Shown: piece by piece, positions 29,553 to 38,150 of the stretch
How the letters are laid out: each line of letters begins with the position of its first letter
Position numbering within the stretch: position 1 is the first letter of the stretch
The notes under the pieces: generated by a model
What the model was told of the DNA's origin: nothing
The model's database searches: none
The model's input: only the letters and a program-made list of their open reading frames with translations
Assembly: GCA_024642525.1 (NCBI GenBank)
Contig: JAHEAX010000007.1
Location: 1-64,000 of the forward strand
Origin: Erythrobacteraceae bacterium
GTDB taxonomy: Bacteria > Pseudomonadota > Alphaproteobacteria > Sphingomonadales > Sphingomonadaceae
DNA length: 64,000 bases
Direction of reading: 5' to 3'
Translations under genes and position numbers: made by a program

Positions 29553-29590
29553 AAAAGGGGCCCGGTCGAATTATCGACCGGGCCCCTTTT
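29553..29590. terminator. Strong bidirectional Rho-independent terminator
   Basis: AAAAGGGGCCCGGTCGA-ATTA-TCGACCGGGCCCCTTTT, 17-bp perfect stem flanked by A and T tracts, between convergent genes. Confidence 0.95.
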
Positions 29591-29609
29591 GTTTGGCCTT
29601 GTTGAAGGA

Positions 29610-31127
29610 TCAATATTCTTCAGGCGGTTCCGGTGTATCGACGCGGTAGTCCGGACCGGCGGTCCTGTCGCCGCGCGCCAGCTTGAATACCACGCCGGAC
29701 AACAACGCCAGTGCCAGCAGGTTCGGCAGGGCCATCGCAGCGTTGGAAATATCGCCAAGGCGCCACACCAGTTCAGATGGCTGCGCCGCGCCGATATAGA
29801 TCGCCACGCACCACAGTACGCGCCAGATGTAATGCAGCACCTTCTCGCCCCCCAGCGTGGAGCCGGGAACGCGGTCATAGATAAAGGTGATCGCCCGTTC
29901 GCCGTAATATGACCACGTCAGCAACGTGGTAAAGACGAACAGCAGCAAGGCCACGCTGGCCACCAGCGTGCCGATGGGGATGGTGCCCACTTCCATCGGG
30001 AATGCCGCGGCAAATGCGCCCGATGTCATGGCAAAACCGGTAAGGTCAGATTGCCATGCATGGATCACAGGCTGGCCGCCGCCGGTGAAGTTTCCTTCCA
30101 CCGTCAGGATGACCAGCGCGGTCATGGTGCAGATCACCACCGTGTCGATAAATGTGCCGAGCATGGCCATGCGGCCCTGCTGTTCCGGATCGTTGGTTTG
30201 CGCCACTGCGTGGGCGATCGGGGTGGAACCCTGACCTGCTTCGTTGGAAAACAGGCCGCGCGCCACACCGGCACGAAGTGCGATGATGATGGCTGCACCG
30301 ACAAAGCCGCCGGTGGCTGCCTGCGGATTGAATGCGCCGTAAAAGATGCGGTAGAATGTCTCGCCCAAATCGTTGAAATTGAGGATTAGCGCGATCACGG
30401 CCATCACGATGTAAGCGCCTGCCATGGACGGCACGACCTTTTCCGCGACATTGCCGATCGACTTGATGCCGCCGATGATCACGATAAATACCGCGCCAGC
30501 CACGATCAGCCCGCCAAGCCATTCCTCGATACCGAACAGTTCATTAAGCCCGTCCGCCACTGCGTTGGACTGGATGGCATTGCCGGTAACCAGCGCCGAA
30601 AACAGCGTGCCAATGCAGAAAACCACCGCCAGCCACGTCCATTTGGGGCCAAGGCCCATCATGATGTAGCTCATCGGGCCGCCGCGATAGGTGCCTTCTG
30701 CCGTGGTTTCGCGATATCGGATGGCCAGCGAACCTTCGGCGAATGCCAGCGCCATGCCGAACAGGGCGGTAACCCACATCCAGAAAATGGCCCCCGGCCC
30801 GCCAAGGGCGATGGCTGTGGCCACACCGGCTAGGTTGCCCGTGCCGACCTGGCCGGAAAGCGCGGTGGAAAGTGCCGCAAATGGCGAGATTTCGCCTGCG
30901 CCTGAACCCTTGCGTCCCTTGAACAGCCCCGCGAATGCACTGCCCAGCTTGACGATGGGATAGAATCGCAGGCCGATCATGACCCAGAGCCCGATGCCCA
31001 GCAGGATCAGCGTCATCGGCGGGAAGGGCAGAACCTCCTCGCCATTCCACAAACCTGCCCAGATGAAATCCGATACGTTGGTGATCGGTGTGATCCAGGC
31101 CTCAGCCCCGGATGGATTAGCGGCCAT
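29610..31127 (-). CDS. Alanine/glycine:cation symporter (AGCS) family protein
   Basis: GTGNLAGVATAIALGGPGAIFWMWVTALFGMA; RGLFSNEAGQGSTPIAHA. Confidence 0.95.
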   Translation of the reverse strand: MAANPSGAEAWITPITNVSDFIWAGLWNGEEVLPFPPMTLILLGIGLWVMIGLRFYPIVKLGSAFAGLFKGRKGSGAGEISPFAALSTALSGQVGTGNLAGVATAIALGGPGAIFWMWVTALFGMALAFAEGSLAIRYRETTAEGTYRGGPMSYIMMGLGPKWTWLAVVFCIGTLFSALVTGNAIQSNAVADGLNELFGIEEWLGGLIVAGAVFIVIIGGIKSIGNVAEKVVPSMAGAYIVMAVIALILNFNDLGETFYRIFYGAFNPQAATGGFVGAAIIIALRAGVARGLFSNEAGQGSTPIAHAVAQTNDPEQQGRMAMLGTFIDTVVICTMTALVILTVEGNFTGGGQPVIHAWQSDLTGFAMTSGAFAAAFPMEVGTIPIGTLVASVALLLFVFTTLLTWSYYGERAITFIYDRVPGSTLGGEKVLHYIWRVLWCVAIYIGAAQPSELVWRLGDISNAAMALPNLLALALLSGVVFKLARGDRTAGPDYRVDTPEPPEEY

Positions 31128-31410
31128 GAACGGCTCCCCTTATGCGTCCCGTAAAGCGCGCCACGCTAAAGGCGCATAGCGGACAAGGCCAGCCCCAAGT
31201 TTCTACTGTAACCGGATGATTGGGCAGGCAGCATCCCTGCTGCCATACCATCTCGTTCAGATGGTCTTGCGTTTGGTGGCGGCGCAGCCTAAATGAACGA
31301 CGTCTTCCGACATATGTTGGTATTAAAGCCCCTCCCGGACTTGAACCGGGGCGGCGATGACCCCATCCCGGTAGACAGGAATTTTTTTGAAGCAGCGAAA
31401 GCGCGAGTAG

Positions 31411-31605
31411 ATGGCAAAGACCAACCCAAGCCAGTTCTTCAGTCAGGTGAAAACCGAAGCCAGCAAGGTCGTATGGCCTACCCGGCAGGAAACGGTGACC
31501 ACCGCGATTTTCGTGGCGATCATGATGGTCATTCTCTCGGTGTTCTTCCTTGGTGTCGACACCCTGTTTGGCGCCATCGTTCGCTGGCTTCTCACGCTCG
31601 CCTGA
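31411..31605 (+). CDS. secE: Preprotein translocase subunit SecE
   Basis: FFSQVKTEASKVVWPTRQETVTTAIFVAIMMV...; upstream of nusG. Confidence 0.95.
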   Translation: MAKTNPSQFFSQVKTEASKVVWPTRQETVTTAIFVAIMMVILSVFFLGVDTLFGAIVRWLLTLA

Positions 31606-31672
31606 CGGCTTCGGCAGCCGGTCGCGCGCTGACGCGATGGGCCGGACACATTTACCAAACACAGGATACACT

Positions 31673-32209
31673 ATGGCTCGCTGGTACATCATCCACGCCT
31701 ATTCCGGCTTCGAGAACAAGGTTCGCGACGCAATCATCTCCGAAGCGGAGCGGCTGGGCCTTTCCGAAGCGGTCGAGGAAGTCGAAGTTCCGACTGAAAC
31801 GATCACCGAGGTAAAGCGCGGCAAGAAGGTTCAGGTCGAACGCAAGTTCATGCCTGGCTACGTGCTGGCAAAGCTGACCATGACCGACGATGTCTATCAC
31901 CTGGTCAAGAATACGCCCAAGGTCACAGGTTTCCTCGGGTCCAATAACAAGCCGCAGCCGATTTCAGAAGCGGAAGCAGCGCGCTATTTCGGCGGTGTCG
32001 AAGAGGCAAAATCGGCTCCCAAGAAGCAGATCAGCGTCGATTACGAAATCGGCGATTCGGTCAAGGTCCTGGACGGCCCCTTCGCCAGCTTCAACGGCGT
32101 CGTCGAAGAACTCGACTTCGACAAGAACAAGGTCAAGGTCTCGGTCTCTATCTTCGGCCGTGCAACGCCGGTGGAACTGGACTTCGAACAGGTCGAACTG
32201 GTCAAGTAA
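31673..32209 (+). CDS. nusG: Transcription termination/antitermination protein NusG
   Basis: [53 protein letters not shown]; start ATG 31673. Confidence 0.97.
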   Translation: MARWYIIHAYSGFENKVRDAIISEAERLGLSEAVEEVEVPTETITEVKRGKKVQVERKFMPGYVLAKLTMTDDVYHLVKNTPKVTGFLGSNNKPQPISEAEAARYFGGVEEAKSAPKKQISVDYEIGDSVKVLDGPFASFNGVVEELDFDKNKVKVSVSIFGRATPVELDFEQVELVK

Positions 32210-32276
32210 TACTGCTGCCTGGCTGGCTCTGCTGTTGCTTTGGTAACGCAGCGGCACGCAGTTCCGGAAATTACAG

Positions 32277-32303
32277 AAGGCGCCCCGTTGCGGGCGCCTT
32301 TTT
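32277..32303 (+). terminator. Rho-independent terminator after nusG
   Basis: AAGGCGCCC-CGTTGC-GGGCGCCTT then TTT. Confidence 0.85.
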
Positions 32304-32503
32304 GCTTGAGCGGCAGACCTGCCGCTTTCTGAGCGAATCTCTTGCATTTCGCGCCGCATCCGCTATTTGCGCGCCTTCCCAAGCGATAGTTTAGGAAAAC
32401 CCATGCGGGAGGGGCCGCTCCAATCCGATTGGACGCCCCGCTTTACCGCTTAACATGAGGCGCCTTCGGAAGAACGTGCCGACAGTGTGATAAGGAGGCC
32501 ATC

Positions 32504-32935
32504 GTGGCCAAGAAAATTGAAGGTTACATCAAGCTGCAGGTGCCAGCCGGCACTGCAAACCCATCCCCGCCGATCGGCCCTGCGCTGGGTCAGCGCGGTG
32601 TGAACATCATGGAATTCTGCAAGGCGTTCAACGCTGCCACGCAGGACATGGAAAAGAGCGCCCCGATCCCGACGGTCATCACCGTCTATGCCGATCGTTC
32701 GTTCACTTTCGTCACCAAGACCCCGCCTGCCAGCTACTTCCTCAAGAAAGCTGCCAAGCTGAAGTCCGGTTCGAAAGAACCTGGCAAGGTTTCTGCCGGA
32801 ACGATCAAGCGTTCGCAGGTCCGCGAAATCGCTGAAGCGAAAATGGCCGATCTCAACGCAAACGATCTCGACCAGGCAACTCTGATCATCGAAGGCTCCG
32901 CGCGTTCGATGGGTCTCGACGTGGTGGAGGGCTGA
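32504..32935 (+). CDS. rplK: 50S ribosomal protein L11
   Basis: [38 protein letters not shown] start with TAAGGAGG. Confidence 0.98.
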   Translation: MAKKIEGYIKLQVPAGTANPSPPIGPALGQRGVNIMEFCKAFNAATQDMEKSAPIPTVITVYADRSFTFVTKTPPASYFLKKAAKLKSGSKEPGKVSAGTIKRSQVREIAEAKMADLNANDLDQATLIIEGSARSMGLDVVEG

Positions 32936-32939
32936 GAAC

Positions 32940-33635
32940 ATGGCTAAACTGACCAAGATCCAGAAGCTGCGGACCGAGAAGCTCGATCCGGAAGCAATCT
33001 ATTCGTTCGACGATGCGATGAAGACGCTGCGCGAACACGCCAAGAAGTTTGACGAGACTGTTGAAGTCGCGATGAACCTCGGTGTTGATCCGCGTCATGC
33101 CGACCAGATGGTCCGCGGCATGGTATCGCTGCCTTCGGGCACCGGTAAGGACGTCAAGGTTGCAGTCTTCGCTCGCGGCGACAACGCTGACAAGGCGCTG
33201 GCTGCCGGTGCCGACAAGGTTGGCGCTGAAGACCTGATGGAAGACATGCAGAACGGCAATCTCGATTATGACCGCGTTATTGCAACGCCGGACATGATGG
33301 GTGTTGTTGGCCGTCTCGGTAAGGTTCTGGGCCCCAAGGGCCTGATGCCGAACCCGAAGCTGGGCACTGTTACGCCGAATGTCGAACAGGCAGTGAAGGA
33401 CGCCAAGGGCGGCCAGGTTGAATTCCGTGTTGAAAAGCAGGGAATCATCCACTCCGGCATCGGCAAAATGTCGTTCTCGGACGAGCAGCTGAAGGCCAAC
33501 TTCGACGCTTTCACCAGCGCGATTGCCAAGGCAAAGCCTTCGGGCTCGAAGGGCAAGTACATCCAGAAGGTCTCGCTGACCTCGACGATGGGCCCGGGCC
33601 TCAAGATCGACAATGCCGGGATCGAAGGCGCGTAA
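32940..33635 (+). CDS. rplA: 50S ribosomal protein L1
   Basis: [59 protein letters not shown]. Confidence 0.98.
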   Translation: MAKLTKIQKLRTEKLDPEAIYSFDDAMKTLREHAKKFDETVEVAMNLGVDPRHADQMVRGMVSLPSGTGKDVKVAVFARGDNADKALAAGADKVGAEDLMEDMQNGNLDYDRVIATPDMMGVVGRLGKVLGPKGLMPNPKLGTVTPNVEQAVKDAKGGQVEFRVEKQGIIHSGIGKMSFSDEQLKANFDAFTSAIAKAKPSGSKGKYIQKVSLTSTMGPGLKIDNAGIEGA

Positions 33636-33663
33636 TCGCCCTTTCCCCATTGCTTGAACAAGA

Positions 33664-33698
33664 AAGGCCGGAGAGGGAAACCTCTCTGGCCTTTTCTT
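33664..33698 (+). terminator. Rho-independent terminator after rplA
   Basis: AAGGCCGGAGAGG-GAAA-CCTCTCTGGCCTT then TTCTTTT. Confidence 0.92.
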
Positions 33699-33730
33699 TT
33701 GTGGTAAGGCGCGGCCTGTTTCGCAGTCTG

Positions 33731-34648
33731 TCAGGCATACCGGGCGGAAAGCCAGGGCGGCTGCGCGTTCCCATCTATTTCGAGCCGGTTGCGGCCCTTT
33801 GCCTTGGCAAAGAACAGCGCAAGTTCGGCCCGCTTCATCGTATCGTCCAGCGAACTTGCTATTCTGGCTATGCCCGTGCTGGCGGTGATGGAAATGCCCT
33901 TTTCGCCAATGGAATCGCGAATTTCCGAAAGCGCGCCGATAATCCTGCGGCATATCGCCTCTGCCTGGTCGGGGGTGGCATGGGGCAGAAGAATGCCCAC
34001 AGATTCCCCCCCGATGCGAGAAATGATGTCTTCTGATCGCATGAATGTGCGCAGGAAATCGGAAAACACCACCAGCACCTTGTCGCCGGTGGTCTGGCCA
34101 TATTGCAGGTTTATCGCGCGGAAATGATCAATGTCGAACAGGGCGACGCAGCCGCCATCTTCCCGCTGGACCAGATGTTCCAGGATGGCGATGAAAGCCT
34201 TGCGGTTGGACAGGCCGGTGAGCGGGTCTGTCATGGATGAAACGCGCAGTTCCTCTCCATTGCCGCCTTCGCCTTCCATGCTGCGCAATATGGCCAATGT
34301 GCCGTAAATTTCGGCATTGTCATCGGACAATGCGCGCATCTGGATCTCAAACCATTTTTGCTGGCCATTATCTGTTCGGCCCAGAAATTCCGACCACTGG
34401 GGCGGCTGCAAACCGCCCAGCACGGCAGTATGCTTCGCCTTTATGGCACCGGCCTGCGACGGATGCACCAGGTCCAGCAGATGCGGTCCGATCAGCATTG
34501 ATGGCAATGCCACGCCGAACCGTTCCAGCGCGGGTGATGCATGAATGATGAACCCGTCCCGGTCGGTTTTCAGGATGATGTCTGTCGTTGTTTCTGCAAG
34601 CAATCCACACAGGACAGATTCTTCCCGTGATGTAAAAATAGCCCCCAT
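33731..34648 (-). CDS. PAS-GGDEF protein with degenerate A-site (GGESV) and retained RxxD I-site
   Basis: LAETTTDIILKTDRDGFIIHASPALERFG PAS; SMTDPLTGLSNRKAF; FDIDHFRAIN; RSEDIISRIGGESVGILLP. Confidence 0.85.
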   Translation of the reverse strand: MGAIFTSREESVLCGLLAETTTDIILKTDRDGFIIHASPALERFGVALPSMLIGPHLLDLVHPSQAGAIKAKHTAVLGGLQPPQWSEFLGRTDNGQQKWFEIQMRALSDDNAEIYGTLAILRSMEGEGGNGEELRVSSMTDPLTGLSNRKAFIAILEHLVQREDGGCVALFDIDHFRAINLQYGQTTGDKVLVVFSDFLRTFMRSEDIISRIGGESVGILLPHATPDQAEAICRRIIGALSEIRDSIGEKGISITASTGIARIASSLDDTMKRAELALFFAKAKGRNRLEIDGNAQPPWLSARYA

Positions 34649-34930
34649 TCGACCCTGCCCCCCGGCTTTTATAGCACGTAAGTCTGATGAACCCGAAAGA
34701 AGACGAGTAAGTAAAAGAAAAGTAAGCTGACCTATATAACCAGACAAGAGAGCGTTCCAATATTTCTCTTATTAATCTACGATTGAGGTTATAGCAGTTA
34801 ACTAACTCTCTTTACTTACGAATCACCCTTCCAATTTGTTTACCATATTATTGGGATTGGGTATTTTTAATTGCGCATTTTCAGTCAGAAGCGCAATTTA
34901 TTCGCAGTCGATATGCGCCAGGTGCGGTAC

Positions 34931-35647
34931 TTACAGCTCGATCATTATCCTGACCTTGTCCGGTGAAATGCCATAGGCGCTGGCGATCTGTTGCCGGCTG
35001 CTTGCGATGAGGTCGAGCACTGCGGGCGTTCCGCGGCTGGTCTTCAATTCTTCGGTCTGGATGCCGAGGGCTTCGGCCAAGGCGCCCAACCGTTCGTCCA
35101 GCGGGCGGGCCTTGCCCTGTTCCCAGGCCCAGATGGTGGGCTTGCTGACGCCCAGCTGTTCGCCAAGTTGGGCCATGGTCAGGCGGCGTTCCTTGCGCAG
35201 CCGCCTCAGCTTTGAACCGAAAGGTTCTGCTGCTGGTGTCACGCTGTGATCTGGCGCGGCAATGCGTGCGTCAGGGGCGCTGCCGGCGCTGCTTCCGACT
35301 GCACTTCGCAGTTCTGCGGCAGACAGCGTTGCGGATGATATTGGCATTTCAAACTCGCAGCCGAACAGATGGCCGCTTTCCCACACAACCCTGGCACGCA
35401 CGGTTCCGGCGTGGGGCAATTCCACGAGGATAGTTTCACCGGCTGAAAGGCCAATGCGGCATTCCAGCAGCAAACCCCCGGCAGACGCATTGTGGACAAC
35501 CACATTGGTCGCTTCGCCCGTTGCCAGCGCGCCGGATGTTTCCAGCCGCAACCTGCGTCTGCGCGCGCGGTCCGATCCGTCCTTGGTTGGTGCTTCTTCC
35601 AGATGCGCCGGAATGGCCATTATCTGCCTCCTGATGAAGGCAGACAA
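34931..35647 (-). CDS. PilZ domain fused to XRE-type helix-turn-helix domain
   Basis: RARRRRLRLET...VVVHNASAGGLLLECRIGL (PilZ RxxxR/NxSxxG) and GSKLRRLRKERRLTMAQLGEQLGVSKPTIWAWEQGKARPLDERL (HTH_XRE). Confidence 0.85.
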   Translation of the reverse strand: MSAFIRRQIMAIPAHLEEAPTKDGSDRARRRRLRLETSGALATGEATNVVVHNASAGGLLLECRIGLSAGETILVELPHAGTVRARVVWESGHLFGCEFEMPISSATLSAAELRSAVGSSAGSAPDARIAAPDHSVTPAAEPFGSKLRRLRKERRLTMAQLGEQLGVSKPTIWAWEQGKARPLDERLGALAEALGIQTEELKTSRGTPAVLDLIASSRQQIASAYGISPDKVRIMIEL

Positions 35648-35725
35648 TCGGGCTGCAGCGGTTAAGGCTTCGTTAGCCTGCGGAAGTGAATTTCAGCCAA
35701 TCGGACGAATGGTGGCGCCAAGGCG

Positions 35726-36481
35726 TCAAATGCCGCCGGGCGTGAAATCCCAGCCGCGTTCGCCGAGGCCTTCGCACAAAGTGTCGGCGCAACTTGCCAA
35801 CGCATCGGCACTGGTCGATCGGATGACGAAATTGGCCCCGACCTTGCCTTCTCGGAAGAAGGGATAGCTGCCGATCTGGCACCCTTCGTGGGCCTTTTCC
35901 GCCTCGCGTAGCAAGTCGGCAACTTCGCTTTCGGGCACCCAGCTGCCGATTGTTTCCGACAACAAAGGCGCGCCGCCTTCCAATGTGCCGGTCAGCGCAT
36001 CCAGCATTCCGGCGGTAATATGCGGCACGCCTGCCATCAGGAAGACATTGCCGATCTTGATACCGGGCGCGCCGGACATGCGGTTGGGGATGAGCTGCGC
36101 GCCTTCGGGCACACGCGCCATCCGCAGGCGGCCTTCGTTCAGCCCGCCCTTATCGGTGTAATAGCGTTCCAGTATGGCGCGCGCTTCGGGGTGGACAATA
36201 ACTTCCACGCCCAGTGCCTGGGCGACGGCATCCACCGTAATATCATCATGTGTGGGGCCGATGCCGCCGGTGGTGAACAGGTAATCATAGGATGTGCGCA
36301 GTGCGTTTACCGCATCGACAATCCTGCCTTGGACATCGGCAACCACGCGCACTTCGCCAAGGCGGATGCCTTGCACCTGTAGCCAGGTGGCAATCTGCGC
36401 AATGTTCTTGTCATGCGTGCGGCCGGAAAGAATTTCGTCGCCAATGATGACGAGGCCGGCAGTCCAGATACGTTCGCTCAT
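35726..36481 (-). CDS. Competence/damage-inducible protein A-like, MoaB/Mog-like molybdopterin-binding domain
   Basis: AGLVIIGDEILSGRTHDKN, LFTTGGIGPTHDDITVDAVAQALG. Confidence 0.9.
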   Translation of the reverse strand: MSERIWTAGLVIIGDEILSGRTHDKNIAQIATWLQVQGIRLGEVRVVADVQGRIVDAVNALRTSYDYLFTTGGIGPTHDDITVDAVAQALGVEVIVHPEARAILERYYTDKGGLNEGRLRMARVPEGAQLIPNRMSGAPGIKIGNVFLMAGVPHITAGMLDALTGTLEGGAPLLSETIGSWVPESEVADLLREAEKAHEGCQIGSYPFFREGKVGANFVIRSTSADALASCADTLCEGLGERGWDFTPGGI

Positions 36482-36542
36482 GACAGGGCGTTAGGCCATC
36501 AATGCGGCAAGGTGAAGGGTGCAAATTGCACTGTTTCCACCG

Positions 36543-38045
36543 TTATTCCGCAGCTTCAAGCCGTTCGTCATCGGCAATGGCATTTGCGCCTGCGCGGCGG
36601 AAATCGAGAATTCCGTCATCCACCGCCTCTTCTGCCATGATCTTGCGATCGCGCACATATTCCTGGTTCAGCCGCCACGGGTAATCGACCGCGCTTTTCG
36701 GCATGATGTGGAGCGATCGCTGGATATACCCGGACGAGAAATCGAAGATATTGTCTTCTTCTAGGCCGTGATCATCCTTCAATACAGGCACCACCACATT
36801 TGTGCCGCTGCGCGTCATTTCATTGAGAACGCGGCAGATATAGTCGGAATTGATGTCCGCCCGCAGGGTCCAGCTTGCGTTGAGGTAGCCGAACACCACT
36901 GCCAGATTGGGCAGGTTCGAGAACATGCAGCCCTTGTAATAGAACCGCTTGCTGAAATCGACCGGCTCTCCATCGAGGCTGACGGCAATTTTGCCCGCCT
37001 GCGCCATCTTGAGGCCGGTGGCCGTCACTATAATGTCGGCTTCGATGATATCGCCGTTTTCCAGTTCCACGCCCTGCTCCACAAAGCGGGCGATGCGGCC
37101 TGTCACGATGCTGGCCTTGCGCGATTTCATCGCTTCGAACAGGTCGGCATCGGGCACCAGACAAAGGCGCTGGTCCCATGGATCGTATGGCGGGGTGAAA
37201 GTCGCTTCGTCATAGTCGGGACCAAGCGCCTTCTGGATGCGGGTCTTCAGCGCAGTCTTGACCTTTTCCGGCCTGTTGCGTGCCTGTTTGAAGGCAAAAT
37301 CCTGCATCTTCACGTTTTTCCAGCGGGTGATCTTGTAGGCCGTCTCTTCTGGCAAAATCTTGCGCAGGAAATTGGCGAGGCCATCCTTTGCCGGGCGCGA
37401 GAACATCCATGTCGGCGTGCGCTGCAGCATCGTCACATGGCCAGCCTTGGCCGCCATGGACGGAACGATGGTAACCGCCGTTGCGCCAGAACCGATGACC
37501 AGCACGCGCTTGCCTGCATAGTCGAGGTCTTCTGGCCAGAATTGCGGGTGGATTACCTGGCCCTTGAAGTCGCCCAGTTCAAAGCCCGGGTCATAGGGCT
37601 GGTCGTAATCGTAATAGCCGGAACCGAGATAGAGGAAATTGGCCGTCAGCAGTTTGCGTTCGCCATCTGCCAGTTCGACCGTGACGCGCCACAGGCATTC
37701 CTGTTCGCGCCAGTCTGCCGAAATGACCTTGTGGCCGGTACGGATGTGGCGGCGGATATCGCGTTCATCCACGATGCGGTTGAGATATTCCAGAATGCTT
37801 GGCGCATCTGCGATGGATTTTTCGTGCTTCCACGGTTCGAACACGAAGCCAAGCGTATGCATATCGCTGTCGGAACGGATGCCGGGATAACGGAACAGGT
37901 CCCATGTGCCGCCAAGATTTTCCCGCCGTTCGACAATGGCATAGGTCAGATCGGGGCACATCATTTCCATATGTGCTGCCATCCCGATGCCGGAAATTCC
38001 GGCTCCGACAATCAGAACATCAACATCAGGTTTATTGGCCGGCAT
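36543..38045 (-). CDS. Flavin-containing monooxygenase, Baeyer-Villiger type I fingerprint
   Basis: VLIVGAGISGIGMAAHM (FAD Rossmann), FKGQVIHPQFWPED (FxGxxxHxxxW[P/D]), VLVIGSGATAVTIVPSMA; start ATG at 38045. Confidence 0.9.
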   Translation of the reverse strand: MPANKPDVDVLIVGAGISGIGMAAHMEMMCPDLTYAIVERRENLGGTWDLFRYPGIRSDSDMHTLGFVFEPWKHEKSIADAPSILEYLNRIVDERDIRRHIRTGHKVISADWREQECLWRVTVELADGERKLLTANFLYLGSGYYDYDQPYDPGFELGDFKGQVIHPQFWPEDLDYAGKRVLVIGSGATAVTIVPSMAAKAGHVTMLQRTPTWMFSRPAKDGLANFLRKILPEETAYKITRWKNVKMQDFAFKQARNRPEKVKTALKTRIQKALGPDYDEATFTPPYDPWDQRLCLVPDADLFEAMKSRKASIVTGRIARFVEQGVELENGDIIEADIIVTATGLKMAQAGKIAVSLDGEPVDFSKRFYYKGCMFSNLPNLAVVFGYLNASWTLRADINSDYICRVLNEMTRSGTNVVVPVLKDDHGLEEDNIFDFSSGYIQRSLHIMPKSAVDYPWRLNQEYVRDRKIMAEEAVDDGILDFRRAGANAIADDERLEAAE

Positions 38046-38058
38046 TGTCTCTCTCTCC

Positions 38059-38078
38059 TGCTTACATCGATGTAAGCA
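38059..38078. promoter_or_regulatory. 20-bp perfect palindrome TGCTTACATCGATGTAAGCA, candidate regulator (TetR-like) operator
   Basis: Perfect inverted repeat, 13 nt upstream of the monooxygenase start and in the divergent intergenic region with a TonB receptor. Confidence 0.75.
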
Positions 38079-38150
38079 CATCGCTGGAAGCTTGGCGAGT
38101 CCCGCTTTTTGGTGCTGACGGCGGCCAAAGCGGGCGCTAGGTATTGGTCC

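Noticed and set aside
31293-31814. 173-aa ORF overlapping secE and nusG
   Set aside because: Out of frame with secE and nusG, which are unambiguous; upstream part only covers the leader.
36768-38075. 435-aa plus-strand ORF
   Set aside because: Antisense shadow of the flavin monooxygenase gene.
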